Source of the DNA: Aporrectodea caliginosa
Taxonomy: Eukaryota > Annelida > Clitellata > Crassiclitellata > Lumbricidae
Assembly (NCBI GenBank): GCA_020284085.1
Contig: JACEVL010000005.1
Coordinates: 1,781,215 to 1,845,214, forward strand
DNA length: 64,000 bases
Reading direction: 5' to 3'
The notes beneath the pieces were generated by a model that saw only the letters and a program-made list of their open reading frames with translations, had not been told where the DNA came from and ran no database searches. The position numbers and the translations under genes are program-made. Positions 12,354 through 24,493 of this stretch are shown here, piece by piece (the first letter of the stretch is position 1; each line of letters begins with the position of its first letter).

Positions 12354-13252
12354 CGGCGCCGGACGTTTTGGCGCCGGCCGTTTTGGCGCCGGACGTTTTG
12401 GCGCTAATAAACGTAGTAAATAATGTTATTTTTTAATGCAAAGAAATATCAGTAGCATAGCCAATTTCTTGTGGTGAGTTGGATTGATGAATATTTATTT
12501 TGGTAAATTAATACCATCTTTTTAATGCTGTATTATTTCTTTAGAAGGCAGTCTACTAATGTCCATAATTACTGTCACCAATCCAGCTTCCAGTGATGTA
12601 AGAAAGAAATTATTTTCATCAATCCAGCTCACATTGAAACAATTATTTTCACCAATCCAGCTCCCATTGAAACAATTATTTTCATCAATCCAGCTCCCAT
12701 TGAAACAATATTATTATTATTTCCATCAATCCAGCTCCCATTGAAACACTTATTTTCATCAATCCAGCTCCCATTGAAACAATTATTTTCACCAATCCAG
12801 CTCCCATTGAAACAATTATTTTCATCAATCCAGCTCCCATTGAAACAATATTATTATTATTATTTCCATCAATCCAGCTCCCATTGAAACAATTATTTTC
12901 ATCAATCCAGCTCCCATTGAAACAATATTATTATTATTATTTCCATCAATCCAGCTCCCATTGAAACAATTATTTTCATCAATCCAGCTCCCATTGAAAC
13001 AATATTATTATTATTATTTCCATCAATCCAGCTCCCATTGAAACAATTATTTTCATCAATCCAGCTCCCATTGAAACAATATTATTATTATTATTTCCAT
13101 CAATCCAGCTACCATTGAAACAATTATTCTTATCAATCCAGCTCCCATTTCATTACGGTAGGATTAGTGTCACTCGTAATCAAGCCATATAGTCGGTCCA
13201 AACGGTGACGCCTAAGCATCCTGCGCCAAAACGACCGGCGCCTAAACAGCCG
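12354..13252. mobile_element. Inverted-repeat element with GGCGCC terminal arrays and a 33 bp minisatellite core
   Basis: The left terminus (12,354-12,407) has four GGCGCC units spaced by GGACGTTTT-like spacers. The right terminus (13,217-13,252) has the inverted form (gcgccaaaacgaccggcgcc). The interior (12,600-13,150) is a minisatellite with unit tttcatcaatccagctccca plus ttgaaacaattat, about 33 bp, in which the spacer alternates between aattatt and an expanded (att)n. There is no transposase. A related terminus is at 25,326-25,402. Confidence 0.65.
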
Positions 13253-13321
13253 GTGTAGGGCGAAATATTATCCGGCAACAAAAACGTTCCGAAACCTTCT
13301 GTAATTGGTTCTCGTGACATA

Positions 13322-13329
13322 TGACGTCA
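13322..13329 (+). promoter_or_regulatory. CRE-type palindrome TGACGTCA upstream of the H2C2 gene
   Basis: A perfect TGACGTCA lies 61 bp upstream of the ATG at 13,390, in a short stretch without obvious repeats. This is the consensus for CREB/ATF bZIP factors in animals. Its role as promoter element here is inferred from position only. Confidence 0.4.
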
Positions 13330-13389
13330 TGGAGCTTTGCGCCTCGTTTTCATTGACAAATATGATCCGAGGTATTTCCTTCAACAAGC

Positions 13390-13522
13390 ATGGCAGATAA
13401 AGTTAAGTTCGATCGTTTTCAAGATGTTGAAACGTACTTAAAAACCGGAAAATATTCAGCAAATAGAAACGAGAACAAAAAAAGAGCGATACGGAATTTG
13501 GCGAAGAAATTTGCAATCGAAG
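13390..13522 (+). CDS. Exon 1 of a small gene with integrase-type H2C2 zinc-binding domain
   Basis: The frame opens with ATG at 13,390 (MADKVKFDRF) and runs 44 codons plus one base to a donor gtaagc at 13,523. The dangling G pairs with GT at the start of exon 2 to give a Gly codon, so the phase matches. The basic, helix-rich segment resembles the N-terminus of KRBA2/GIN-1-like integrase-derived proteins found in many invertebrates, in which a short leader precedes the H2C2 domain (family knowledge). An in-frame stop follows in the intron shortly after the donor. Confidence 0.6.
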
Positions 13523-13652
13523 GTAAGCACGTATAACCTGATTACGTTGCGAAGTAAAATACGCGGCGTCTCCCGAAAAAGGGTCGGAATTCGGAAAGAG
13601 AACCAATGAAGTGATGAATGAACTTTCAAATTTTTATTCAAAACCAAATCTT

Positions 13653-14280
13653 GTAGGGTAAACGTGTAGTTTAGTGTCAATCACCCACCTCTTTCAATAA
13701 CCACTGTCTAAGTGGTAGCCCTTCAAGAATACCACTATTTGCAATGCAAGATCCATTGTGCAAATGCATTGCAAGATATACTGTTACTTGACTCTTGAAA
13801 TAAAATACTTAGATCCTAAGTATGTGAAAGCCGTATCTAGGGACCAAAGAGCACCCTTAGTGCTATAGAAACTGCCAATCACCCACCTCTTTCAATAACC
13901 ACTGTCTAAGTGGTAGCCCTTCAAGAATACCACTATTTCCAATGCAAGATCCATTGTACAAATGCATTGCAAGATATACTGTTACTTGACTCTTGAAATA
14001 AAATACTTAGACCCTAAGTATGTGAAAGCCGTATCTAGGTACCAAAGAGCACCCTTAGTGCTATCCAAAACGCCAATCACCTATCCCTTTCAATCACCAC
14101 TGTCTAAGTGGTAGCCCTTCAAGAATACCACTATTGACAATGCAAGATCCATTGTAGAAATGCATTGCAAGATATACTGTTACTAGACCATTGAAATGAA
14201 ATACTTAGACCCTAAGTATTTGAAAACCCTATCTATGACGCAAGGAGTACCTTTAGTGCTGACCAAAATCCAGTGTGAGA
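13653..14280 (-). repeat. Inverted satellite block inside intron 1
   Basis: Three units of the 195-198 bp satellite, in opposite orientation to the 1.5-5.4 kb array, are preceded by the end motif aaacgtgtagtttag. They correspond to the more diverged subtype. Confidence 0.85.
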
Positions 14281-14711
14281 ATTGTACAAAAAAGACTGGG
14301 GGTCAGACTTTAATCCATGTGGAGTTGAATATTTTATCCGTATTTTGCAAACTAATGTCTACGAATTTGAAAGCAGCAAATTTTAACGGTATACCGTAGC
14401 AGGTTTGTAAGTCATAGGCCTACTCGAATCAAAATCAAGTCCTCTGTTGACGAATTTATTCAAAAATGCAATAGAAAAATTAAAATGATCACGAAATTTA
14501 TTAGTACACCATTCACTTGGTCACAGTAAACCAGAGCATTACTTTACTAGTAACCCACAAAGTGAATTGTGACAGAAAATCCTAAAATCTATACACAATA
14601 GAAACAGTCGATATGAAAACCAGAAATTCTATAACTTTACAACACTTATCTTTATTGCACATTCAATGCAATGCAAGAGAAAACCTGAAAATAATTACTG
14701 ATTTTGAACAA

Positions 14712-17700
14712 GTAGCAATAGTGCAGCGGCATAGCAAAACAATTGTGCATTTTGTGATACAAGCATGAAATTTGGTACCCACATTATACATGGTATTGGG
14801 ACGAGATATAGATATTGGGCCACGCTGAATTATTTTTTTGGTGGAAATGGCGGCCATTTTTCAAAATGGCCGACCGAAATAGAGATTTTTCAATATCTCA
14901 GCTTCTAGTTCACTTAGAATCATGATCTTGGTGTCTAAACATACATAATTAGGGGCAAGGATTTCAATAGAACTAATTTCAGCCACATATCTACACGAGA
15001 TTTGCAGCCAGGGACGTCATTTTGGGAGGGGGCAGTCTGGTGCAAAATATGGAACAATTGCTCATTTACTGATAGAAACATGAAATTTGTTACATATTAT
15101 GAACATGTCCTAATGGAAAATTGTACCCATAGGGCCATCGCAGTTTTGCCACTGGCCTCAATGGCAGCCATTTTCCAAAATGGCCGACCAAAAATAGAGA
15201 TTTTCTATATCTCAGCTTCTACTTCACTTTGAATCGTGGTCTTGGAGTCCAAACATACATAAGTAGGGGCAAGAATTCCAATAGAAGAAATTGCAGACAC
15301 ATATCTACACGAGATTTGCAGCCAGGGACGTCATTTGGGGAGGGGGTTGTCACGCTGAAATTTTTTGTTTAAAACGGCGACCAAAATGATGACAATAGAA
15401 GTTTTAAAATTTTTTCCTGCAATAGTCTATACATTTTTTTCTTAGAAATCCAGATTACAGCCTTTAAAAGTGTCAGTGTTCAAGGTTCAAATAAAAAATC
15501 AAGTAAAAATCAGGCTTATAAACTTTCAAGGTTCAGTTCACATTTTTGAATTTTTTCTTTTCAAATTGTCTCCAACATGTTTCTTCCAAATCAAGGTTAC
15601 ATTTGAAACTATTGAAATTAAATGCAGGTATTCATCTAAGGATCGCTGCGTGTTGAACAGTTGCCCTCACAGACACACAAAGCAGTACATGGAAGTGAGA
15701 GCTTCCTGCACGAACATCTTCTTACACAATCCTTCTTGCACTTGCAGGACACCAACTCTTTGCAGGTCGTGAAGAAAACATGTCTTGGGCTGCTTTTCAC
15801 GCTAGCCGCCAGCCATCAGGTTCTCCAGTCATCTGTTCAACTGCTCTGCTTCCAATGTTCATTGAGGAAGTGCACTCAATCGCCATGATCCGTCATTCAA
15901 TGGATATTGTGAGGGATTGTGTTAATCATCTGAATCCGGGACAGACTCGAATAATCACCGTTGACCAGCCCCTGTTTGCTTTGGCCAAGCGGATTCAGTG
16001 GAAGTGGCCTGAGAGATACGGTGAAGACAGATTAATAGTGATGTTTGGTGGTCTCCATATTGAAATGGCAGCTTTGAAGACATTAGGAGACTGGTTGCAA
16101 GGTAGTGGTTGGGTCCAAGCCCTAGTTCAAGCGAAGATTGCAACGCCAGGGACAGCCGATTCATTCTTGAGAGCAGCTCACATGACACGAACAAGACGAG
16201 CTCATCAAGTTACAGCAGCTGCTCTGTACATCTTACAACAGCGGGCATATGATCGCAGATCGCAAATGCATTTAGTTCATTCAGTAGGTAGCGAAGACTT
16301 CCAAGACTGGTGTCGACGCAGAGAACTTGCTTGTCCTCAGTTTCAGTATACTGGGCAATTGTGTTAGAACTTGAGCTACTGGTATTTGTATATGTACGAT
16401 CTTTGCACCAGGCGTCATTTGATATGTATCTAGAGGCACTAACTGTACGGACTCCATGGTTTCCTGCCCTGGACCACACCAACTATGCCAGATGGATACC
16501 TGTTCATCTGAGAGATATGGCTGAACTGTTTACAAAACATCCAAATGTGGCCAAAGAATTCAAGGCTGGCAAATTTACTGTGCAGAAAACGAGAAAGGTG
16601 TTCTCCTCAATTGCCATTGATCAGGCACACGAACAGAACAATGCACTTATCAAAGGGGATGGTGGAGCTGTTGGTCTGACTGACAATCCAAGTGCCCTTC
16701 ACCGTTGGATGACGGTAGGACCAGAAGTAGCCAGAGTTGTACAAGAATTTCAAAGCGCCTGCAGTTACAAGGAAACGCGATTTCACACACGTCATCACGA
16801 CCAGACAACTCATGTTCAAACGGCATTTGCCGATGATGTCCATTCACTTCTCAGTGTGATAGAAGACTTTGGCAGCCCATTTGAAGAGGAAAGTGCGGAT
16901 CTCATTGTCCTGGACACAAAGATAATTGCTGGTTCCGAAGCGGTCGAAACTGTCCGAAATGTAAGGAAGATAGGCCAAGAACAATTCAAGACTTTCACTC
17001 AAGAGCGTTTGGTAGAAAGAACAAAGCCCATTGATGACTTCATTACACGCAACAAATTGAAGGTCTTTGGCAGCCCTAAACAGAAGGTTGTAAGCAAAGT
17101 GAAGCAACAAGTCACCTCTTTGAAAAACAATGTAGGACAGTTTTCACATCTTTATATCGGTTGCCAGACAAGGGAGGGTAACCTTGATGAATTTTTTAGC
17201 CACGAAAACCAAGCATGTCCACCGGCACTCTCAGAAGGTGGAAGACTCCGCTTCGGTGCTAAAAGTGACCTTCTGGCATGCTTCGAAGATCTATCGCATG
17301 TCCAGGTAGATGCCGCTGTTGCAACCAATATAATTCTGGACGGTGCTGCTATTGTGCACATGTTGAAACCAGCTGCTTCCAAGAACTTCGATGAGTATGC
17401 CAGACACAGTTTCATTCCGTTTATCTTTGACAAGCTCCAGAGTGCTACACATGTTGATATAGTATGGTCTGTATGGGACACTTATAAAGAGATTTCCTTA
17501 AAAAGCACTGCAAGAATTGAACGTGGCAAAGGTGTGCGCAGACGTGTGGAAGGTCAAGTTACCATACCAGGAAATTGACCAAGCTTCCTTTGCGTTGACT
17601 CCAATAAAACAGAGCTCTTCAGACAAAATTCAAAAATGTGAACTGAACCTTGAAAGTTTATAAGCCTGATTTTTACTTGATTTTTTATTTGAACCTTGAA

Positions 17701-18480
17701 CACTGACACTTTTAAAGGCTGTAATCTGGATTTCTAAGAAAAAAATGTATAGACTATTGCAGGAATTTTAAAAAATTCTATTGTCATCATTTTGGTCGCC
17801 GTTTTAAACCAAAAAATTTCAGCGTGACAGCCCACCCCACCCCCAAATGATGTCCCTGGCTGCAAATCTCGTGTAGATATGTGTCTGCAATTTCTTCTAT
17901 TGGAATTCTTGCCCCTACTTATGTATGTTTAGACTCCAAGATCACGATTCAAAGTGAACTAGAAGCTGAGATATAGAAAATCTCTATTTTTGGTCGGCCA
18001 TTTTGGAAAATGGCTGCCATTGAGGCCAGTGGCAAAACTGCGATGGCCCTATGGGTACAATTTTCCCTTAGGACATGTTCATAATATGTAACAAATTTCA
18101 TGTTTCTATCAGTAAATGAGCAATTGTTCCATATTTTGCACCAGACTGCCCCCTCCCAAAATGACGTCCCTGGCTGCAAATCTCGTGTAGATATGTGGCT
18201 GAAATTAGTTCTATTGAAATCCTTGCCCCTAATTATGTATGTTTAGACACCAAGATCATGATTCTAAGTGAACTAGAAGCTGAGATATTGAAAAATCTCT
18301 ATTTCGGTCGGCCATTTTGAAAAATGGCCGCCATTTCCACACAAAAAATAATTCAGCGTGGCCCAATATCTATATCTCGTCCCAATACCATGTATAATGT
18401 GTGTACCAAATTTCATGCTTGTATCACAAAATGCACAATCACTTCATATTTCGGAGCTATGCCGCTGTGCTACAAGTAAA
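14712..18480. mobile_element. DNA transposon with ~850 bp terminal inverted repeats, unclassified family
   Basis: The left arm (about 14,712-15,556) and right arm (about 17,625-18,480) are inverted copies over most of their length. For example gcagcggcatagc at 14,723 matches its complement at 18,456-18,470, and tgaactgaaccttgaaagtt at 17,640 is the inverse of 15,520-15,540. They enclose one long coding region (15,780-17,578). The arms are clearly alike but not identical, so it is not brand-new. Exact end bases and a target duplication could not be fixed by eye. Confidence 0.8.
15780..17578 (+). pseudogene. Transposase-like protein of unclassified family, one frame break
   Basis: Two overlapping frames (195 codons from 15,780 and 422 codons ending at 17,578) read as one protein with a single frame change near 16,350. 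Landmarks are ITVDQPLFALAKRIQW (residues about 60-75), VMFGGLHIEMA soon after, GTADSFLRAAH, then in the second frame LDHTNYARWIPVHLRDMAEL and SSIAIDQAHEQNNALIKG. I recognise this as a multi-copy family in cnidarians, molluscs and other marine animals, but know no established name. Spaced acidic/His motifs (VDQP, GLHIEM, DQAHEQNN) would suit an RNase H-fold DDE-type enzyme; that is inference. An AATAAA lies about 24 bp past the stop. The N-terminus may include exons upstream. Confidence 0.6.
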
Positions 18481-18789
18481 TAGCAGGAAATCATGAAATA
18501 CCAGTACTGAGCATTAAATAAATTATACGTTATTGCCAAAACTAAACACAACTGTAGGTACTGCTGCTGATGTCTGATGCATTAATCAAACAGTTTAGTA
18601 CCATGTTCCTTTCATTGTGTTTTTTGGAAACACCGGTGGTTTTATTTAAACACCCATGTCTCCCTGACTTCAACCAACTGACAACATTATTTTGTTGCAT
18701 TCCAACTGCTCAGCGGTGGACCTTTAATTCCGACCATCATGCTGTCACCAACTGAGGCTGTCAATAGCCTATTTCGAGCAGCTGAGTGA

Positions 18790-19400
18790 TAGAAATTCAT
18801 TTGACTGAAGCCTCTTTCGCATTAACATAACATAACAAGGGTTTTAAGTGGTTCAGAAGACGTTTAGTGTGTGTTAGAACCACTGCAATTAACCTGGAAC
18901 ATGATTAATAGCCCAATTTTCCTAGCTTCTTCTTAAAAGCTGTGATAGTTTCCACTGAGACAGTACTATCATCCAAACTATTCCACAAATCTACATCTCT
19001 TGCACTGAAGAATTTCTGCCCTAATGTCCCTTTTGGTTTCTTAAATAATTTATACCTATGTCTCCAAGTTGCCTTGTTTGGTGTAATTCAAAAAACTTCT
19101 CCTTCTGCACTGCCTCCTTTCCAGTAATAATCTTGTAGGCTTCAATTAGGTCTCCTCTGCTCCTCCTTCACTCCAATGTTGTTAGTCCACACCTTTTCAA
19201 CCTTTCTTCATATCCCAAATCCTTGTAGCCCCAAATCATTTTTGTAGCTCTTCTTTACACCTTCTCCAGCTTTTCCATGTCCTGTTTCAGGTTGGGACTC
19301 CATACCTGGATGCAGTATTCCAATTGTGGCCAAACCAGTGATTTGTATAACCTCAATATTCTATCCTTGTCTCGGGTGACTATTCAGCTGAAGAAATAGG
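18790..19400 (-). mobile_element. LINE fragment, reverse-transcriptase 3' end
   Basis: Read on the minus strand from about 19,385, the translation shows the LINE C-terminal region: a RLYKSLVWPQLEYC-like motif, then LEKVQRRATKMIWGYKDLGY and RRSRGDLIEAYKIITG. Several stops and frame shifts follow toward 18,800. It is a 5'-truncated, decayed CR1/L2-like copy inside intron 1 of the H2C2 gene. Confidence 0.7.
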
Positions 19401-19824
19401 TAGAACTGCAAGCAGATTCGTGAGAATTTTCAATTTTGGCCTTGCAGTTTCAGTGCGTTTGAATAAAGCATATTCAAGAACAATATCTGCAGATAATGTT
19501 TATCGAGATCGAAAGCTTTACCAAGAGATGCAACTTCATTTTCCCCATACAGAGCTTTCTGTAATGGGTCCTTTGGCCACAGTGCTTTGTTTCAAACACG
19601 AGCTGCAGTCAAGATATCAGTGGATGGAAAACATTGCACTACATTGTCATGCAGTGCTTGAAAAAATTGTGAACAAAAAGCCTCACATTTTAAATCATCA
19701 CTTTCACTCTTAGTTATGGATACCCCCTTGTAACAACCTCCTACTGCAAAACTTTCCAAAAATTTGTTAAGAGTTCTCCCATTGCTAACTTTTAAGGCAA
19801 GCAATTCTCACCCTGCCAAAATCA

Positions 19825-20225
19825 CAATCACCCACCACTTTCAATCACTCTTCTCTAAGTGCTCACTCTTCAACTTAAACATTATTATTAAGCCAAAATA
19901 CACTTGAAATCCATTGCACATAATGGTGTTACTGGACCCTTCCAGTTACATACTTATCATCTAGGTATGAGAATGCACTCTCTAGGGCCTGAAGAGAAAC
20001 CTTTATGCTCACCAATACCACAATCACCCACCTTTTTCAATCACCAATGTCTAAGTGCTCACCCTTCCACGTAAGCATTATTCTCAAGCCAAAATGCACT
20101 GTAGAAATCCATTGCAAATTATGCTGTTACTGAACCCTTCTAATTAAATACTTGTCATCCAGGTATGTGAAAGCGCTCTATAGGGCCTGAAGATAAACCT
20201 TTATGCTCACCAATACCACAGTCAC
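19825..20225 (-). repeat. Inverted satellite units, left side of a palindrome
   Basis: Two diverged satellite units in reverse orientation (caccaataccacaatcaccc, twice) lead directly into direct-orientation units at 20,226. The junction is a large inverted repeat. Confidence 0.8.
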
Positions 20226-21420
20226 ACACAGGTGGTTGATTGTGGTTTTGGTTAGCATAAAGGTTTGTCTTCAAGCCTTAGAGATCGCATTCACATACCT
20301 GGACGATAAGTATTTAATTAGAAGGTTTCAGTAACAGCATCATTTGCAATGGTTTTCTACAGTGTATTTCGGCTTGAAAACAACGAATAACTGTTTAAGT
20401 GGAACGGTGAGCACTTAGACACTGGTGATTGAAAGAGATTGGTTGATTGTGGTATTGGTGAGCACAAAGGTTTCTCTTCATGCGCCAGATAGTGCATTCT
20501 CATACCTGGACGATAAGTATTTAGTTAGAAGGGATCAGTACCAGCATAATTTGCAATGTATTTCTACAGTGTATTTTGACTTGACAATAACGTCTCAGTT
20601 GAAGGGTGAGCACTTACAGAAGAGTCATGAGAAAGAGGCGAGTGATTGTGGTATTGGTGAGCATAAAGGTTTCTCTTCAGCCCATAGAAAGTGCATTCAC
20701 ATACTTAGGGGCTAAGTATTTTATTTCAAGGGTCAAGTAACAGTATATCTTGCAATGCATTTGTACAATGGAGCTTGCATTGGAAATAGTGGTATTCTTG
20801 AAAGGGCTACCACTATGACAATGGTGATTGAAAGAGGTGGGTGATTGGCATTTTGGATAGTTCTAAGTGTTCTTCTTACTCCATAGATACGGCTTTCACG
20901 TACTTAGGGTCTAAGTATTTTATTTCAATGGTCAAGTAACAGTGTATCTTGCAATGCATTTGTACAATAGATTTTGCATTGAGAATAATGGTAAGTTTCA
21001 AGGGCTACCACTTAGACAATTGAAGGTGATTGAAAGAGATGGTTGATTGGCGTTTTGGATAGCATGAATGGTGGTCTTTAAGCCCTAGAAAGGGCTTTCG
21101 CATACTTAGACAATAAGTATTTTATTTCATGCGACAAGTTACAGCATTTTTTCTTGCAATTTGTACAATGCATTACGCCTTCGCAATGATGGTAAGTTTA
21201 AAGGTTACCACCGAGAGAAGAGTGGTTATTAGAGATGAGTGATTTGCGCTTTTGATAGCCCTACCAACTCTCAATAGGGCTTTCACATACTTAGTGTCTA
21301 AGTATTTTATGTCAAGGGCCAAATTGCAGCTTTTCTTGCTATCCAGTGCAAAGGAATTTGAGGAATTTCAAGGGCTAGGGCGGAAATGCAGTGTGAAAGG
21401 GCTTAATGATTGAAATTTAG
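20226..21420 (+). repeat. Direct satellite units, right side of a palindrome
   Basis: About six units of the 195-198 bp satellite lie in the same orientation as the main array. They are followed by the shared tail (gacttccgg near 21,551; gtcagaaaataatttacga near 21,735). Confidence 0.85.
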
Positions 21421-21839
21421 AATAGCTGCATTATTCAGGCGTTTCGTTTTAAATAAATTTTTATATTCTGCAAGGACACGATTTGGAAATCGTCTTGCGC
21501 CAAGTGTCGACCTTGAATATGAATATTATTGACGACTTCACAAAAGTTGACTTCCGGAATGGGTTGTCGTTCGATTAAAGTTTCGAGCGGCCATTTGTTA
21601 TGAGAAATATTGAATATTTAAAATAATGTTTCAATCGACTTCCTTCTGTTTAACCAATTATAACTATACTAATGCATTAATTGGGCAGTGGCACGTTATT
21701 TGAAATAATTTACGGCGCTATTTGTTTCACTTAAAGTCAGAAAATAATTTACGACGCTAAAAAACCAAACCTTGTAGTTTGAACGTTTAACAAAACTGCC
21801 TCATGAAACTAAAATGAGCACACATTAATTATTCTATTT

Positions 21840-22000
21840 CAGGGAAAAATTGCTTCTCATCAATCTAACTTCCATTTAAGGAAAAAAAAATTTTCAGCAA
21901 TCGAACTTTTATGAAAACAAAGAATTAGGCCTATTCTCATGAATCAAACTTCTACTTACGGAAGCAATTATTTTCATCTATGCAGCTTCCATTTTCAACT
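21840..22000. repeat. Diverged copies of the ttttcatcaatccagcttcc minisatellite
   Basis: Four degraded units resemble the 33 bp minisatellite at 12.6-13.15 kb. A weaker relative (catccaacttctacttctac) is at 49.4-49.65 kb. Confidence 0.55.
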
Positions 22001-22137
22001 GACCATATCAAATAATTTGGCAACGTTAAACTACAGTTTAACCGACATATGTACAGTGATGTACTAAACAATATTTCCAAGGACTTAATTTCATTTGATT
22101 CAGTTTGTAATTTTATGTGCCTGCAACATTTGTACAG

Positions 22138-22319
22138 GTGGAGAGTTACTTTACATTGCGAAAGGAGCTAAGAGACATGTGCTTCGTACAAAGTCCGACG
22201 TGGAACGAGTGCTCAGGGAATGTCATGACAATTCTGCTCATCAGGGAACAAGGCGAACACAGGACAAGGCTTCGTTGCACTACTATTGGCCATCTATGAC
22301 ACATGACGTCAATGAATGG
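22138..22319 (+). CDS. Exon 2: H2C2 integrase zinc-binding domain
   Basis: The exon lies between acceptor ttgtacag and donor gtgagtgc. In frame with exon 1 it encodes GGELLYIAKGAKRHV followed by the H2C2 core: a Cys-His pair (RECHDNSAHQG, with a second His four residues on) and HYYWPSMTHDVNEW. Retroelement and Ginger-type integrases use His-His-Cys-Cys zinc binding ahead of the catalytic core. Here the second Cys pair normally found just after this point (C-x2-C) is not present, because the exon ends at NEW and exon 3 is unrelated. The domain is therefore cut short. Reading intact exons with conserved phase, I favour a transcribed, possibly domesticated or decaying gene. Confidence 0.6.
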
Positions 22320-22379
22320 GTGAGTGCTTATCAGCTTACATTCTTTACAGTAAAGTATTCTGTTGTGGAAATGAACAGG

Positions 22380-22640
<261 letters not shown>

Positions 22641-22914
22641 CTTGTCATGAAATATATCTAGTGATAACTGACATTGGACTCATAGCATAATGCTGGTAAT
22701 ATCACAATGCATGAAGAAGTTATCATACACATACATGTACTAGTGCTGTGCAATTAAGCAGTAATTCAATAATACTCGGAGGCAGTATAGGTGGTCACTG
22801 AATTGTGTCCTGCTGACAGCATACAGAAATGTCGGGAACACGTAATTTCTGAAAAATTAACAGAAGTGTATGTTTCTCACGTAACAGATTACTTGTATTG
22901 TGCTTTCTTTACAG

Positions 22915-23007
22915 GCGGTCATCTTTGCCCTTCAGCAGCTTGGTGGTTTGACGCGTGATGAAGCTGAAGAACTTTTTAGAAATTATGTTCCACACTCGCA
23001 GGATTAA
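22915..23007 (+). CDS. Exon 3, C-terminal tail of the H2C2 gene
   Basis: A strong acceptor (tgctttctttacag) is followed in phase 0, matching the end of exon 2, by 30 codons beginning AVIFALQQLGGLTRDEAEEL and a TAA. The joined product would be 135 residues. The tail matches no domain I know. Downstream candidate polyadenylation signals lie at about 23,693 and 23,855. Whether this exon belongs with exons 1-2 rests on phase and splice-site quality only. Confidence 0.45.
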   Translation, partial: AVIFALQQLGGLTRDEAEELFRNYVPHSQD

Positions 23008-23583
23008 GCATGTTTAATCCGACTCTTCTCTTCTGAACTGGCAGTATTACATGTCGTGATTCTGATGAATTGTATTGTATTTTCGTGTATTGATCAACTC
23101 TGGCTGTCATAACTGTCATAATAATTGCTGTCATAACTGTAATAATAATTGCATGTTCTTGCGAGGTTTTGTATGTGACCTTTGCACATAGGCTAAGCCT
23201 AAACACTGAACCCGTTGAACATTTTTGCGGACTCATAGTTGATAGTGTTTAAATTTTGCACCTTTTAGCCTAGTAGGCTATATAAACTTTATGAAGTGCA
23301 ATAGGCTATATTATGCAGTATTAAAAGCGTGTCTAGTCAGCAGTTTTGGCAATATTTATGAAGCTTTGTAGCACTTTTACATTTTGGATATTGCATATAT
23401 AGGGTCTACTACAAGTATCAATTGACAATTGATAATTTCCAATCTATTCATAATTTTTTAACCTAGCCACGTGACCAACTATATGCCAATAAATGACTTG
23501 GTGAAAAATATTATTATTATTATTAGAACCTGAGGAAACTGACAGTAATTTTATAACCAGTATTATGCTAGGTCCATTGGACA

Positions 23584-23802
23584 GGGGCAATATGGACCTG
23601 GTCCATATTACCCCTTTTAGGTGTGTCCATATTGCCCCGACCATGGGGCAATATGGACCTTTTTGTAAGTTTACTTTTTTTCTATATTTTGAAATAAATT
23701 GATGTTTATTGTTCACAAACAATTCTGTTTTTGTTTCGGACTGTATGGATGCTCAATTTTGCTTAGAAATACTCATTAAAGTTAGGTGGTCCATATTACC
23801 CC
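23584..23802. repeat. Alternating palindromic copies of GGGGCAATATGGACC
   Basis: The 15 bp word occurs forward at 23,584 and 23,645, and inverted at 23,600, 23,625 and 23,788 with small variations. It can form several hairpins. Probably the end of a decayed MITE; superfamily unknown. Confidence 0.6.
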
Positions 23803-23969
23803 ATGTTACCCTACACGGAGTTTGAGCCTGAGTGCATTATGTGATCTGTTGACGTAATAAAAGTTTGTCCAGATGTTCCAGTGTTTGTTTTTTACTTCAC
23901 TTTAAATACATGTATTGCTAAACTCACCAGGGCTCCTTTTCAGAGGTGTTACCATTAAGTAACTATGAC

Positions 23970-24485
23970 CAGTGTGATTCTCGTTAACGATAACGATAAC
24001 GAAAATGTTCGTTAACGAAAATAAAATGATTTCGTTAACGATAACTATAACTATAACTAACAAAATAATATCATTAACTATAACGAAAATAACAATAACG
24101 AAAAATCATCTTTATTTTCGTTAATACAAAAAATAAAAATAGGAAGTGCAATATGGACGATTCGACACAAATGAGAACGAAAAATGCGATATTTTTATTA
24201 TGCAATTTGTCAGTTACTTTGGAAAGTCGTGTATTCAAGAAGCTGAATGCACCAATGCTTCAAAAGCTTTCAAGCTCTGAGCAAATTGTGAAACAGAGTG
24301 TTAATACACACAAATTTGCTTATAGCCTTAATTATTGTAACTAAGTAGTAACTAAAATTAACTAAAATAAAAATCCTATAACTATAACTAAAAAATAATA
24401 CTAACTATAACTATAACTAAAATAAAAACCATTCACTATAACTGTAACTATAACTAAAATAAAATCTGTAAGGAGAATCACACTG
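23970..24485. mobile_element. hAT-like MITE with GTTAAC-rich subterminal repeats
   Basis: The ends are CAGTGTGATTCTC and GAGAATCACACTG, a perfect 13 bp inverted repeat. They are flanked by the perfect 8 bp direct repeat ACTATGAC (23,962-23,969 and 24,486-24,493), as expected for hAT. Subterminal regions consist of cgttaacgaaaat / taactataac words. At 516 bp it is non-autonomous. Confidence 0.85.
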
Positions 24486-24493
24486 ACTATGAC

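Noticed and set aside
12600..13150. 33 bp repeats with variable AT spacers, resembling repeat-spacer structure
   Set aside because: Spacers are themselves (att)n expansions, not unique sequences; it is a minisatellite inside an inverted-repeat element.
16310..16482. Separate start codon for the second half of the transposase-like protein
   Set aside because: The family pattern runs continuously across the two frames, so a single frame break near 16,350 explains it better than two genes.
14663..18179. Matching open frames in both inverted arms (15,002-15,232 plus and 17,949-18,179 minus)
   Set aside because: They match only because they lie in the two terminal inverted repeats; the non-coding arms explain them.
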